Part shown: positions 55,129-64,000 of the stretch, in pieces
Layout of the letters: the number at the start of each line of letters is the position of its first letter
How positions within the stretch are numbered: position 1 is the stretch's first letter
NCBI RefSeq assembly: GCF_013460135.1
Contig: NZ_CP038155.1
Location: 1,116,001-1,180,000 of the forward strand
Length of the DNA: 64,000 nt
From: Arsenophonus endosymbiont of Aphis craccivora
Lineage (GTDB): Bacteria; Pseudomonadota; Gammaproteobacteria; Enterobacterales; Enterobacteriaceae
Direction of reading: 5' to 3'
The notes under the pieces: generated by a model
The model's input: only the letters and a program-made list of their open reading frames with translations
Told to the model about the DNA's origin: nothing
Databases searched by the model: none
Position numbers and translations under genes: made by a program

Positions 55129-55214
55129 TAACTTATGCTAAGCTGAATAAAAACATATTTAAGTCGACTGAATTTTTGATTAACGCCTGCTGAAAAAGCA
55201 GGCCATTAGGAAGC

Positions 55215-57947
55215 ATGCTGACTATGGCTACAATATATGTAGACGGCAAACGATATGATGTAAATGGGGCTGAAACACTATTGCCGGCCTGTCTCTCTCT
55301 GGGCCTGGATATCCCTTACTTTTGCTGGCACCCAGCGTTAGGAAGTGTTGGTGCTTGCCGTCAATGCGCAGTTAAGCAATATCAAAATGCTGACGACACA
55401 CGTGGTCGTCTGGTAATGTCTTGCATGAAACCGGCTTCTGATGGAACCTATATTTCCATCGATGATGATGAAGCCAAACAGTTTCGTGCAAGTGTTGTTG
55501 AGTGGTTGATGACAAATCATCCACATGATTGCCCAGTTTGTGAAGAAGGCGGCAATTGCCATTTACAAGATATAACGGTGATGACTAGTCATACAATGCG
55601 TAAATATCGTTTTACCAAAAGAACACATCATAATCAGGATCTAGGTCCATTCATTGGTCACGAAATGAATCGTTGTATCGCTTGCTCTAGTTGTGTTCGT
55701 TATTACAAAGATTATGCTGATGGCACCGATCTGGGGGTTTATAGCGCCCATAATCATGTCTATTTTGGCCGGGTGGAAGACGGTACGCTAGAGAGTGAAT
55801 TTGCTGGCAATTTAGTTGAGATCTGCCCAACTGGGGTTTTTACTGATACAACCCATTCTGAACGTTACAATCGCAAGTGGGATATGCAATTTGCGACAGG
55901 TATATGTCAACAGTGTAGTATTGGTTGTAATACAAGACCAGGTGAACGTTATGGTGAATTACGCCGGATTGAAAACCGTTATAATGGGGTGGTAAATCAC
56001 TATTTTTTATGTGATCGTGGCCGCTTTGGTTACGGTTATGTTAATCGCAAAGATCGACCTCGTCAGCCTCAATTAGTTAAAAAAGCAAAACGACACACTA
56101 TTTCGTTGATAGAGGCGATGCAAACGGGCGCCAAAATTTTACGCCAAGCAATAAAGACTATCGGTATTGGGTCACAAAGAGCTAGTATCGAGAGCAATTA
56201 TGCATTACGGGCACTGGTTGGCGAAGAAAATTTTTATTCAGGTATATCGACAGCAGAACAACGTCATCTCGAACTAATGGTTAATATTCTGCAAAAAGGA
56301 GGCGTCTATACGCCGACATTGCGTGAAATTGAAAATTATGACGCAGTGCTGGTTTTGGGGGAGGATTTAACCCAAACTGGAGCTCGTATAGCATTAGCGG
56401 TTCGTCAGGCGGTTAAAGGTAAAGCAAGGGCAATGGCTGAAGCACAAAAAGTGGCAGATTGGCAAATTGCCGCCGTGTTAAATATTGGCCAACAGGCTAA
56501 ATACCCATTATTTATCACTAATATTGATGATAGCCGTTTAGATGATGGTGCTGCATTAAATTATCGCGCGCCGGTTGATGATCAAGCTGGCTTTGGCTTT
56601 GCTATTGCCCATGCTTTGGACAGCAAAGCGCCAGCGGTGGATGATTTGCCAGCGGATATTAAAGCAAATGTTGAATTAGTTGCTGCAGCGTTATTGCAGG
56701 CCAAAAAGCCACTTATTATTAGTGGTAGTAATTCTGGTAGTGAAGCACTTATCCAGGCCTCAGCTAATATTGCTTTTTCATTAAAAGCGAAAAATGTCGA
56801 AGTTGGAATTAGCTATATTGCAGCTGAAGCTAATAGCTTTGGCTTGGCTTTAATGAATGCTCAATCGTTAGATATCGCAATGGAGCGTCTTTCATCCGGT
56901 GAAGTTGATACTGCGGTAGTAATGGAGAATGATCTTTATCGGCATAGTGATGTTGATAGTGTTAATAATGCTCTGAAAAAGCTGAATAAATTTATTGTTG
57001 CGGATCATCAACATACTACTATTATGGATCAGGCGGATCTGATTTTACCAGCTGCCAGCTTTGCTGAAAGCAGTGGAACATTAATTAATAATGAAGGTCG
57101 AGCGCAACGTTATTTTCAGGTGTTTGATCCGACTTATTACCAACCTAATATTGCCATTAATGAAAGTTGGCGTTGGTTACATTCATTGCAGGCAGAGCTC
57201 AAAACACGTCAAATCGATTGGTCACAAGTAGATCATGTTATACAGGCCTGTATAACCGCTATGCCGCAGTTTGCGGCTATTGTCGATGCGGCACCTAATG
57301 CCACATTCCGTATCCATGGACAAAAATTAGCCCGTTCGCCCCAGCGTTATAGTGGACGTACCTCAATATTGGCTGATATAGAGGTCAGTGAACCTGGTCA
57401 ACCATGTGACATTGATACGCCATTTGCTTTTTCGATGGAAGGTAATAATAGCCCCACCGCTATTCGCCAGCAAATTCCGTTTGCATGGTCGCCAGGCTGG
57501 AATTCACCTCAAGCGTGGACTAAGTTTCAAGCTGAAGTCGGTGGCCATTTACGTTTTGGCGATCCGGGGATCCGATTATTTGATTCAACTGATAGTCACT
57601 TAGATTATTTTACTGCTATTCCGCTTGCCTGGCAGCGGCAGGATAATCAATGGACGATTGCACCTTACTATCATTTATTTGGTAGCAATGAAACCTCACA
57701 GCGAGCTGAAGCAATACAACAACGTATGCCAGAAGCTTACATTATGCTCAATATTCAGGATGCTGAACACCTGGTTGTTAAAGCTGGGACAGTGCTTGAA
57801 TTCAGTTATGGTGGGCAAATTTATCGATTGCCAGTTCGTCTCAGTTATCATTTGGCGCCAGGACAGATTGGTTTACCTTTAGGTATGCCTGTGATTGCAC
57901 CAACGATGGCAGGTATGGCGGTGAAAAATTTACGGAGGGCGACATAA
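55215..57947 (+). CDS. nuoG: NADH-quinone oxidoreductase subunit G
   Basis: NuoG is the large iron-sulfur subunit of the peripheral arm. The 910-residue frame is open. The N-terminal [2Fe-2S] ligands lie in [17 protein letters not shown], a His/Cys site in [12 protein letters not shown], two [4Fe-4S] groups in [13 protein letters not shown] and EICPTG, and the extra N7-type site in CQQCSIGCN. The molybdopterin-like domain fills the rest. Length matches E. coli (908). The spacing of 86 bases from nuoF is larger than elsewhere in the operon. Start [12 protein letters not shown] matches E. coli MLMATIHVDGK. Confidence 0.95.
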   Translation: MLTMATIYVDGKRYDVNGAETLLPACLSLGLDIPYFCWHPALGSVGACRQCAVKQYQNADDTRGRLVMSCMKPASDGTYISIDDDEAKQFRASVVEWLMTNHPHDCPVCEEGGNCHLQDITVMTSHTMRKYRFTKRTHHNQDLGPFIGHEMNRCIACSSCVRYYKDYADGTDLGVYSAHNHVYFGRVEDGTLESEFAGNLVEICPTGVFTDTTHSERYNRKWDMQFATGICQQCSIGCNTRPGERYGELRRIENRYNGVVNHYFLCDRGRFGYGYVNRKDRPRQPQLVKKAKRHTISLIEAMQTGAKILRQAIKTIGIGSQRASIESNYALRALVGEENFYSGISTAEQRHLELMVNILQKGGVYTPTLREIENYDAVLVLGEDLTQTGARIALAVRQAVKGKARAMAEAQKVADWQIAAVLNIGQQAKYPLFITNIDDSRLDDGAALNYRAPVDDQAGFGFAIAHALDSKAPAVDDLPADIKANVELVAAALLQAKKPLIISGSNSGSEALIQASANIAFSLKAKNVEVGISYIAAEANSFGLALMNAQSLDIAMERLSSGEVDTAVVMENDLYRHSDVDSVNNALKKLNKFIVADHQHTTIMDQADLILPAASFAESSGTLINNEGRAQRYFQVFDPTYYQPNIAINESWRWLHSLQAELKTRQIDWSQVDHVIQACITAMPQFAAIVDAAPNATFRIHGQKLARSPQRYSGRTSILADIEVSEPGQPCDIDTPFAFSMEGNNSPTAIRQQIPFAWSPGWNSPQAWTKFQAEVGGHLRFGDPGIRLFDSTDSHLDYFTAIPLAWQRQDNQWTIAPYYHLFGSNETSQRAEAIQQRMPEAYIMLNIQDAEHLVVKAGTVLEFSYGGQIYRLPVRLSYHLAPGQIGLPLGMPVIAPTMAGMAVKNLRRAT

Positions 57948-58920
57948 TGACCCTATTTTCTGCTGAAGTCACCGCATCGATTATTGCTGTTCTACAAGCA
58001 ATAGTTGTTTTGCTGGTGGTGGTTATTTGCGGCGCTTTAATGAGTTTTGGCGAACGTCGTTTATTGGCACTGTTCCAGAATCGTTATGGACCTAATCGGG
58101 TAGGTTGGGGAGGCTCATTACAGATTGCTGCTGATATGATTAAAATGTTATTTAAAGAAGATTGGATCCCACAATTTTCAGATAAGCGCATTTTTATGTT
58201 GGCACCAGTAATTGCCTTTTGTTCCATGTTATTGGTATTTGCCATTATTCCGGTTAGCGCAACTTGGTATGTTGCCGATCTTAATATATGTCTGCTGTTT
58301 TTTTCATGATGGCTGGCTTAGCGGTTTATTCGGTACTGTTTGCAGGTTGGTCAAGTAATAATAAATACTCTTTATTAGGCGCGATGCGCGCCTCAGCTCA
58401 GACGTTAAGTTATGAAGTTTTTCTCGGCCTTTCATTAATGGGGATCGTTGCCCGAGCTGGCTCCTTTAACTTAATTGATATTGTCAATTCGCAAGCTGGA
58501 TTATGGAATATTATTCCACACTTTTTCGGCTTTTTAACCTTTGTCATCTCGGGTGTTGCTGTTTGTCACCGGCATCCATTTGATCAACCTGAATCAGAAC
58601 AAGAACTGGCCGATGGCTATCATATTGAATATTCCGGTATGAAATTTGGTCTGTTTTTCGTCGGCTAATATATCAGTATTGTCACCGTTTCTGCATTAAT
58701 TGTGACCTTATTTTTCGGCGGCTGGCTTGGCCCATTTTTACCTGGCTTTATTTGGTTTGCATTAAAAACAGCTTTCTTCATGGTGATGTTTATTCTTGTT
58801 CGCGCCTCATTACCACGTCCGCGTTATGATCAAGTGATGGCTTTTGGTTGGAAAGTGTGTTTGCCATTGACGTTGATCAATCTGTTAGCAACCGCAGCAG
58901 TTATTCTATGTAACGCTTAA
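57947..58920 (+). pseudogene. nuoH: NADH-quinone oxidoreductase subunit H, frameshift and stop
   Basis: NuoH forms part of the quinone chamber. The start overlaps the nuoG stop (taATG). [20 protein letters not shown] and [12 protein letters not shown] are normal. At 58298-58304 a run of seven T is one short, which breaks the frame in DLNICLLFF. The next part ([20 protein letters not shown] onward) reads to FGLFFVG. There a Glu codon (GEYI in E. coli) has become TAA at 58666-58668. The remainder is in the same frame to the end. The second lesion is a plain substitution, so the gene is truly broken. Confidence 0.92.
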
Positions 58921-58937
58921 TAAGGGAGGATTGAGCC

Positions 58938-59480
58938 ATGACATTAAAAGAGTTAGTGGTTGGTTTGGCCACCCAGATACGTAGTATTTGTATGATCGGG
59001 CTACATGCTTTTCATAAATGTGAAACGAAAATCTACCCGGAGGAGCAGGTTTATGTACCTCCTCGTTATCGCGGGCGTGTTGTATTGACCCGAGATCCTG
59101 ACGGTAAAGAACGTTGTGTGGCTTGTAATTTATGTGCGGTAGTTTGTCCGGTTGGCTGCATTTCATTACAAAAAGCGGAACAGCCAGATGGCCGTTGGTA
59201 TCCAGAACTTTTCCAGATCAATTTTTCCCGTTGTATTTTCTGCGGTTTATGTGAAGAGGCTTGTCCGACTACCGCTATTCAACTAACGCCTGATTTTGAA
59301 ATGGGGGAATATAAACGCCAAGATTTGGTCTATGAAAAACAAGATTTGTTGATTTCAGGTCCAGGTAAATACCCAGATTATAATTTTTATCACAAAACGG
59401 GTATGGCGATTAGTGGTAAAGATAAAGGTGAAGCGGATAATAAAGCTAAGCCTATTAATGTTAAAGATTTGTTGCCATAA
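58938..59480 (+). CDS. nuoI: NADH-quinone oxidoreductase subunit I
   Basis: NuoI carries two [4Fe-4S] clusters that pass electrons toward NuoB. The 180-residue frame is open with two ferredoxin motifs, [15 protein letters not shown] and [15 protein letters not shown]. Length equals E. coli (180). The ATG follows GGGAGG. It is intact between the broken nuoH and nuoJ. Confidence 0.95.
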   Translation: MTLKELVVGLATQIRSICMIGLHAFHKCETKIYPEEQVYVPPRYRGRVVLTRDPDGKERCVACNLCAVVCPVGCISLQKAEQPDGRWYPELFQINFSRCIFCGLCEEACPTTAIQLTPDFEMGEYKRQDLVYEKQDLLISGPGKYPDYNFYHKTGMAISGKDKGEADNKAKPINVKDLLP

Positions 59481-59710
59481 GGAGCGATGTTTATGGAATT
59501 TGCATTTTATGTCGCTGGATTGGTGGCTATTTTGGCAACGCTTAGGGTAATAACACATACCAATCCAGTACATGCGCTGTTGTATCTGATCGTTTCTCTG
59601 TTAGCTTTATCGATCGTTTTCTTCTCGGTTGGTTCTTATTTTGCCGGTGCCTTAGAGATTATCGTCTATGCCGGGGCTATTATGGTGCTGTTTGTGTTTG
59701 TGGTCATTAT

Positions 59711-60765
59711 GGCTTTGTTGAATAAATCGAACTTTTAGGTGATTGGCGGAGCTGATCGCTAAATTCGTTTCAACATCAGGTCCCCATGGCAAAGCAAAAG
59801 TTTAAAATTACCAACTGGCCCGCGTACAACAAGGCACTCAGACAACGCGGTTCCCTGACGGTCTGGCTTGATGAGTCGGCCATCGCTGGATGGACTGACA
59901 GTTCTTCGCCTGAAGGTCGTGGCCGGCCGCTTTACTACAGCGATATGGCTGTTACCACTGTCCTGATGATGAAGCGTGTGTTTAACCTGTCACTCCGGGC
60001 ATTACAGGGCTTCGTTGATTCGATTTTTAAACTCATGTCTTAGCCGCTGTGCTGTCCGGACTACTAGCTGGTCAGCAGACGAGCAAAGAGCGTCAACATC
60101 AGCATAAAAACGCCACCGCGTGGTGAAATCTCGCATCTGGTCATCGACAGTACCGGTCTGAAGGTCTTTGGCGAAGGTGAATGGAAAGTCAGGCAGCATG
60201 GGGCTGACAGACGAAGAGTGTGGCGCAAGCTTCATCTGGCAGCAGACAGTGTGAATCATGAGATTATCTGTGCCGACTTATCGCTCAGCGGAACGACAGA
60301 TGCGCAGGCACTGCCGGGCCTGATTAACCAAACCCACCGGAAAATCAGGGAAGTGTCAGCAGACGGTGCTTATGACGCCTGTTACTGCCACGACGCGTTG
60401 CTAAGAAAGAAAATCAGGCCCCTTATCCCGCCGCGAAGCGGAGCGAAATACTGGCCGGACAAGTACCATGAACGTAACCATGCGGTGGCGAATCAGCGTC
60501 TGAGCAGGAGTAATGATATGTGGAAAAAGAAAGTGGGTTATCACCGGCGTTCAGTGGCAGAAACAGCGATGTTCCGCATAAAAACTTTGCTGGGTGGCCA
60601 TCTGAGGCTGCGTGACTATGAGGCTCAGGTAGGTGAAGCAATGGCGATAGTCAAAGCGCTGAACCGTATGACGTTGTTGGGTATGCCATACAGCGTCAGG
60701 ATCTGATAACAGGTGTAGCAGAGGGAGCCATCCTGTCGGCTAATTCTGATTTATTCAACAAAGCC
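59711..60765 (+). mobile_element. IS903-type insertion sequence, copy 10, in nuoJ, with target duplication
   Basis: The element is 1055 bp with intact 18-bp ends and the 9-bp duplication ggtcattat at 59702-59710 and 60766-60774. Its own transposase is dead, so the enzyme that inserted it probably came from another copy. Confidence 0.97.
59786..60706 (+). pseudogene. IS903-type transposase, copy 10, two stop codons
   Basis: TAG replaces codon 86 (60041-60043) and codon 94 (60065-60067), the same two changes as in the copy at 765-1688. It also has Thr157 to Asn, shared with the copy at 40948-41871, plus Met288 to Ile and His302 to Tyr. The last codon is lost (GGA to TGA). Confidence 0.93.
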
Positions 60766-61086
60766 GGTCATTATGCTTAATTTAGGTAAATCAGTCGTTG
60801 ATCAGGAGCGTGCCTGGCTACAACCAAAAGCATGGATTGGCCCAGCTATCCTTTCAGCAATTTTACTTAGCGTGATTATCTATGCCATTGTTTCAATAAA
60901 ACATAGACAGATAAAAGGTCAGATGATTAGTGCTAAGGAGGTTGGTATGAGGTTATTTGGTCCTTACGTATTGGCCGTTGAACTGATTTCTTTACTGTTA
61001 TTGGCGGGTCTTGTCGTGGCATTTCATATTGGGCGTGAAAAGCGGCTTAACTCTCTGGATAGTCATTCGGATGTTGAGGAACAAGT

Positions 61087-61389
61087 ATGATCCTTCTGCA
61101 ACACGGTTTAATTTTAGCGGCAATTTGATTTGTTTTAGGTTTAAGTTGTCTGCTGATCCGGCGCAATCTTCTCTTTATGTTAATTGGATTAGAAATAATG
61201 ATTAACTCAACCGCATTGGCTTTTGTGGTGGCGGGTAGTGATTGGGGACAAGCTGATTGCCAAGTCATGTATATTCTAACGATTAGCTTGGCTGCCGCGG
61301 AAGCAAGTATAGGATTGGCGTTGTTATTACAACTTCATCGTCATCGCCAGAACCTTAATATTGATGAAGTCAGTGAGATGCGCGGATGA
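61087..61389 (+). pseudogene. nuoK: NADH-quinone oxidoreductase subunit K, in-frame stop
   Basis: NuoK is a 100-residue, three-helix membrane subunit. The frame begins MILLQHGLILAAI, then TGA at 61126-61128 where E. coli has Leu, and continues [20 protein letters not shown] through the membrane Glu in [13 protein letters not shown] to SEMRG. Total length equals E. coli. The lesion is a substitution, and no restart codon with a good ribosome site follows soon after. The end overlaps the nuoL start. Confidence 0.9.
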
Positions 61390-63233
61390 ATTTACTCTAT
61401 TTAACCATTCTGCTGCCACTATTGGGATTTCTACTACTCGCATTCTCTCGCGGACGTTTGTCGGAAAATGTGTCCGCTATCATCGGGGTTGGTTCGGTAG
61501 GGTTGGCAGCACTGGTAACATTTTGGCTAGCGATTGATTTTTGCGCTAATAATGCTGACGGTGGTTATGCTGATCGTCAAATATTGTGGCACTGGATAGC
61601 AGTAGGCGACTTGAACATCCCAATTACACTGGTATTTGACGGTTTATCGTTAACCATGTTGGCAGTTGTGACTGGCGTCGGCTTTTTAATTCATCTATAC
61701 GCTTCTTGGTATATGCGTGGTGAAGAAGGTTATTCTCGTTTTTTTGCTTATACCAATTTGTTTATTGCCAGTATGGTTGTTTTAGTTTTGGCTGATAACA
61801 TGATGCTAATGTACCTGGGTTGGGAAGGCGTCGGGTTATGTAGTTACTTGCTAATCGGTTTTTATTACACCAATCCAGAAAATGGCAAAGCAGCCATGAA
61901 GGCTTTTTTTGTCACGCGGATTGGTGATGTATTTTTAGCTATTGACATGTTTATTCTCTATAACCAATTTGGCACCCTTAATTTCCATCAATTGAGCATA
62001 CTGGTACCACAACAAATTAGTGCAGGCTCTTCGCTGATTAATTGGGCTACGCTTATGATCCTTGGCGGTGCGGTCGGTAAATCTGCTCAGTTGCCTTTGC
62101 AGACCTGGTTAGCCGATGCAATGGCGGGGCCAACTCCAGTATCTGCGCTTATTCATGCCGCAACAATGGTAACTGCTGAAGTTTATTTAATCGCACGCAC
62201 GCATAGCCTATTTTTGATGGCGCCGGAAATATTGCACTTAGTCGCTATTATTGGTGCAGTCACCCTAATATTGGCTGGATTTGCGGCCTTAGTACAAACA
62301 GATATCAAGCGCGTATTAGCTTATTCGACGATGAGTCAAATAGGTTATATGTTTTTAGCTTTAGGTGTTCAGGCTTGGGATGCGGCTATTTTTCATTTAA
62401 TGACCCACGCTTTCTTTAAAGCTTTACTCTTTTTATCCGCTGGCTCAGTGATTGTTGCCTGTCACCATGAACAAAATATATTCAAGATGGGTGGTTTACG
62501 TAAAACGTTACCTTTTGTTTATGGTTGTTTTTTAATCGGCGGTGGCGCGCTAGCGGCAATACCACTAGTTACTGCCGGTTTTTATAGCAAATACGATATC
62601 TTATGGGGAGCAGCCCTTCAAGGAGAAACAGTTTTACTCTGGGCTGGTATAGTTGGTGCATTTATGACCGCACTTTATACCTTCCGTATGATTTTTATTG
62701 TCTTCCATGGCAAAAAACAGACATCAGCTCAAACTGTCGGTGGTATTAGTCATACTCTGCCGTTAGCGGTATTAGCAGTTTTATCTACGGTTATTGGTGC
62801 ACAGATTGTTCAACCGTTAGCGGGCATATTTCCTGTCAATGAAACAATCAATGAGTCGGGTAAAGTGAGGCTGGAAATAATTTCAGCAATTGTTGCATTA
62901 TTGGGGTTGGAACTGGCGGTATTCCTCTATATAGGCAAACGTAAGGTTGTTAAATCAATTGCTAAAAGCGCAGCAGGGCGTTTCTTTACTATTTGGTGGT
63001 ATCAGGCTTGGGGATTTGACCAACTCTATAACCTTATTTTTGTAAAACCATTTAAAGCAATTGCTCAATTATTGGCAAATGATCCTGTCAATTCATTAAT
63101 GAATATTCCCGCTGTGATGTCACGTTGGGGCAATAAAGGCTTAACTTTAAGCCAGAATGGGCAGATCCGTTGGTATTTGGCTTCTATGGGGTTAGGGGCA
63201 GTGTTGATGTTAGCACTGTTACTTCTGGTTTAA
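61386..63233 (+). CDS. nuoL: NADH-quinone oxidoreductase subunit L
   Basis: NuoL is the largest antiporter-like subunit and carries the long lateral helix. The 615-residue frame is open. Key residues of the proton path are visible in [16 protein letters not shown] (Glu), [20 protein letters not shown] (Lys) and [20 protein letters not shown], with further Lys and His in [20 protein letters not shown]. Length matches E. coli (613). It is intact. Confidence 0.95.
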   Translation: MNLLYLTILLPLLGFLLLAFSRGRLSENVSAIIGVGSVGLAALVTFWLAIDFCANNADGGYADRQILWHWIAVGDLNIPITLVFDGLSLTMLAVVTGVGFLIHLYASWYMRGEEGYSRFFAYTNLFIASMVVLVLADNMMLMYLGWEGVGLCSYLLIGFYYTNPENGKAAMKAFFVTRIGDVFLAIDMFILYNQFGTLNFHQLSILVPQQISAGSSLINWATLMILGGAVGKSAQLPLQTWLADAMAGPTPVSALIHAATMVTAEVYLIARTHSLFLMAPEILHLVAIIGAVTLILAGFAALVQTDIKRVLAYSTMSQIGYMFLALGVQAWDAAIFHLMTHAFFKALLFLSAGSVIVACHHEQNIFKMGGLRKTLPFVYGCFLIGGGALAAIPLVTAGFYSKYDILWGAALQGETVLLWAGIVGAFMTALYTFRMIFIVFHGKKQTSAQTVGGISHTLPLAVLAVLSTVIGAQIVQPLAGIFPVNETINESGKVRLEIISAIVALLGLELAVFLYIGKRKVVKSIAKSAAGRFFTIWWYQAWGFDQLYNLIFVKPFKAIAQLLANDPVNSLMNIPAVMSRWGNKGLTLSQNGQIRWYLASMGLGAVLMLALLLLV

Positions 63234-63252
63234 TTAAGGGACACATTGCGCC

Positions 63253-64000
63253 ATGCTATTACCTTGGCTAATACTTCGCCCCTTCATCGGTGGTGTATGT
63301 TGGCTGTCCGAACGATTCAATAAAGGGGCACCACGCTATTTGGCACTGCTTGTGATGGGGTTAACTCTGCTCCTCTCTGTATTACTTTGGTTGCAGGGAA
63401 ATTATTCGTTGCCTGATACGTTGGTATTACCCCAATGGCAGGCGATCTTTTTCATGCCATGGATCACGCCATTAGGTATTAATATTGCCCTAGCCATTGA
63501 TGGTTTATCATTACTAATGATAGTGCTAACGGCTATTATGGGGATTTTTTCCATATTGAGTTCGTGGAGTGAAAATCAACCTAATCAGGGTGCTTATCAC
63601 TTCCATTTGATGTGGATTTTAGCCGGCGTGATGGGAATTTTCATGGCGGTGGATCTGTTTTTGTTTTTTTTCTTCTGGGAAATGATGTTGATCCCGATGT
63701 ATTTCCTAATTGCTAATTGGGGACATAAAGGCTCAGAAGAACGTGTACATGTTAATGCTGCAACTAAGTTTTTTATTTATACCCAAGCAAGTGGCTTGAT
63801 TATGTTGCTGGCGATTGTGGCATTGGCATTGATTCATTATCAATCATCGGGTCATTGGTCATTTGCCTATCACGATCTGTTAAATACCAAAATGTCAGCG
63901 CTGACACAGTATTTATTGATGCTGGGGTTTTTTATTGCCTTTGCGGTAAAAATGCCTTTGGTACCTTTTCATGGATGGATGGCAGACGCGCAGGAACAAT
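63253..64000 (+). CDS. nuoM: NADH-quinone oxidoreductase subunit M, N-terminal part
   Basis: The ATG lies 19 bases after nuoL. The frame is open for 249 codons to the window end. It reads MLLPWLILRPFIGG, NIALAIDGLSLLMIVLT, DLFLFFFFWEMMLIPMYFLI (proton-path Glu) and FIAFAVKMPLVPFHGWM (Lys), which match E. coli NuoM (509 residues). No lesion appears in the visible half. Confidence 0.93.
   Translation, partial: MLLPWLILRPFIGGVCWLSERFNKGAPRYLALLVMGLTLLLSVLLWLQGNYSLPDTLVLPQWQAIFFMPWITPLGINIALAIDGLSLLMIVLTAIMGIFSILSSWSENQPNQGAYHFHLMWILAGVMGIFMAVDLFLFFFFWEMMLIPMYFLIANWGHKGSEERVHVNAATKFFIYTQASGLIMLLAIVALALIHYQSSGHWSFAYHDLLNTKMSALTQYLLMLGFFIAFAVKMPLVPFHGWMADAQEQ

Larger units (their letters stand above)
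59493..61090 (+). pseudogene. nuoJ: NADH-quinone oxidoreductase subunit J, interrupted by an insertion sequence
   Basis: NuoJ is a membrane subunit next to the proton channels. The first 72 codons (MEFAFYVAGLVAILATLRV to VLFVFVVIM) end at 59710, where the insertion sequence enters. The gene resumes at 60775 as LNLGKSVVDQERAWLQPKAW and ends at EEQV. Removing the element and one 9-bp duplicate restores an uninterrupted frame, so the insertion is the only lesion and must be recent. I chose ATG 59493 over 59487 because of its better distance from AGGAG and match to E. coli. The stop overlaps the nuoK start (ATGA). Confidence 0.96.

Noticed and set aside
38860-61128. UGA used as a sense codon, because several genes have in-frame TGA (ygfX, fldB, DUF4056 gene, nuoCD, nuoK)
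   Set aside because: The TGA codons replace Leu as well as Trp. TGG is used normally for Trp, intact genes such as lexA-block and nuo genes end in TGA, and prfB for UGA release is intact with its own TGA signal. TAA stops occur in frame as well.

Overview
The window is chromosomal DNA of an AT-rich enterobacterium that is losing genes. Gene order follows Escherichia coli in blocks: zur, lexA, dgkA, plsB, ubiA, ubiC; then pgi and lysC; then ygfZ, sdhE, ygfX, fldB, xerD, dsbC, recJ, prfB, lysS; then the nuo operon. The protein sequences resemble Morganellaceae. Low GC, many broken genes and ten copies or fragments of one insertion sequence suggest a fairly recent insect endosymbiont such as Arsenophonus. 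The genus is an inference from this pattern and was not checked against a database.

Layout. 1-16 kb is accessory and eroded. It holds a small secreted protein, a T4-endonuclease-V-like DNA glycosylase, a dead AGCS amino acid symporter, a MarA/SoxS-type regulator, an MgrB-like small membrane protein, aroP, a truncated pagP, a broken outer membrane protein next to a broken DUF4056 lipoprotein, and broken bax, gntU and gntK. 16.5-26 kb is the more conserved zur to lysC block, where dgkA and ubiC carry early stop codons. 26-29.5 kb holds a decayed Sel1-repeat gene with a 13-copy 9-bp minisatellite and half of aceB. 29.8-35.6 kb is a complete minus-strand rrn operon (16S, tRNA-Ile, tRNA-Ala, 23S, 5S) with P1/P2-like promoters, boxA elements and a terminator. 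37-49 kb holds ygfZ, the eroded sdhE/ygfX/fldB group, half of a subtilisin-like protease, the intact xerD-dsbC-recJ-prfB-lysS run, and queH. 50.2-64 kb is the respiratory complex I operon nuoA to nuoM, running off the window. Seven of its twelve genes are broken.

The insertion sequence is an IS903-type IS5-family element of 1055 bp with 18-bp terminal inverted repeats. Nine near-complete copies and one fragment are present. Only three have a matching 9-bp target duplication (5372-6426, 7266-8320, 59711-60765). The other six have unrelated flanks and often cut a gene on one side only (pagP, aceB, the S8 protease), as expected if recombination between copies rearranged the chromosome. Two copies share the same two transposase stop codons, and one of them sits in nuoJ with a perfect target duplication, so a dead copy probably moved in trans.

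Working systems that can be inferred are translation (rrn, prfB, lysS), SOS control (lexA), zinc control (zur), phospholipid synthesis (plsB), ubiquinone prenylation (ubiA), glycolysis (pgi), chromosome dimer resolution (xerD), DNA repair (recJ) and disulfide isomerisation (dsbC). Complex I, gluconate use, the glyoxylate shunt and lipid A palmitoylation look lost or near loss. Many lesions are one-base losses in A or T runs, so a sequencing or assembly check is needed before each is called a pseudogene.
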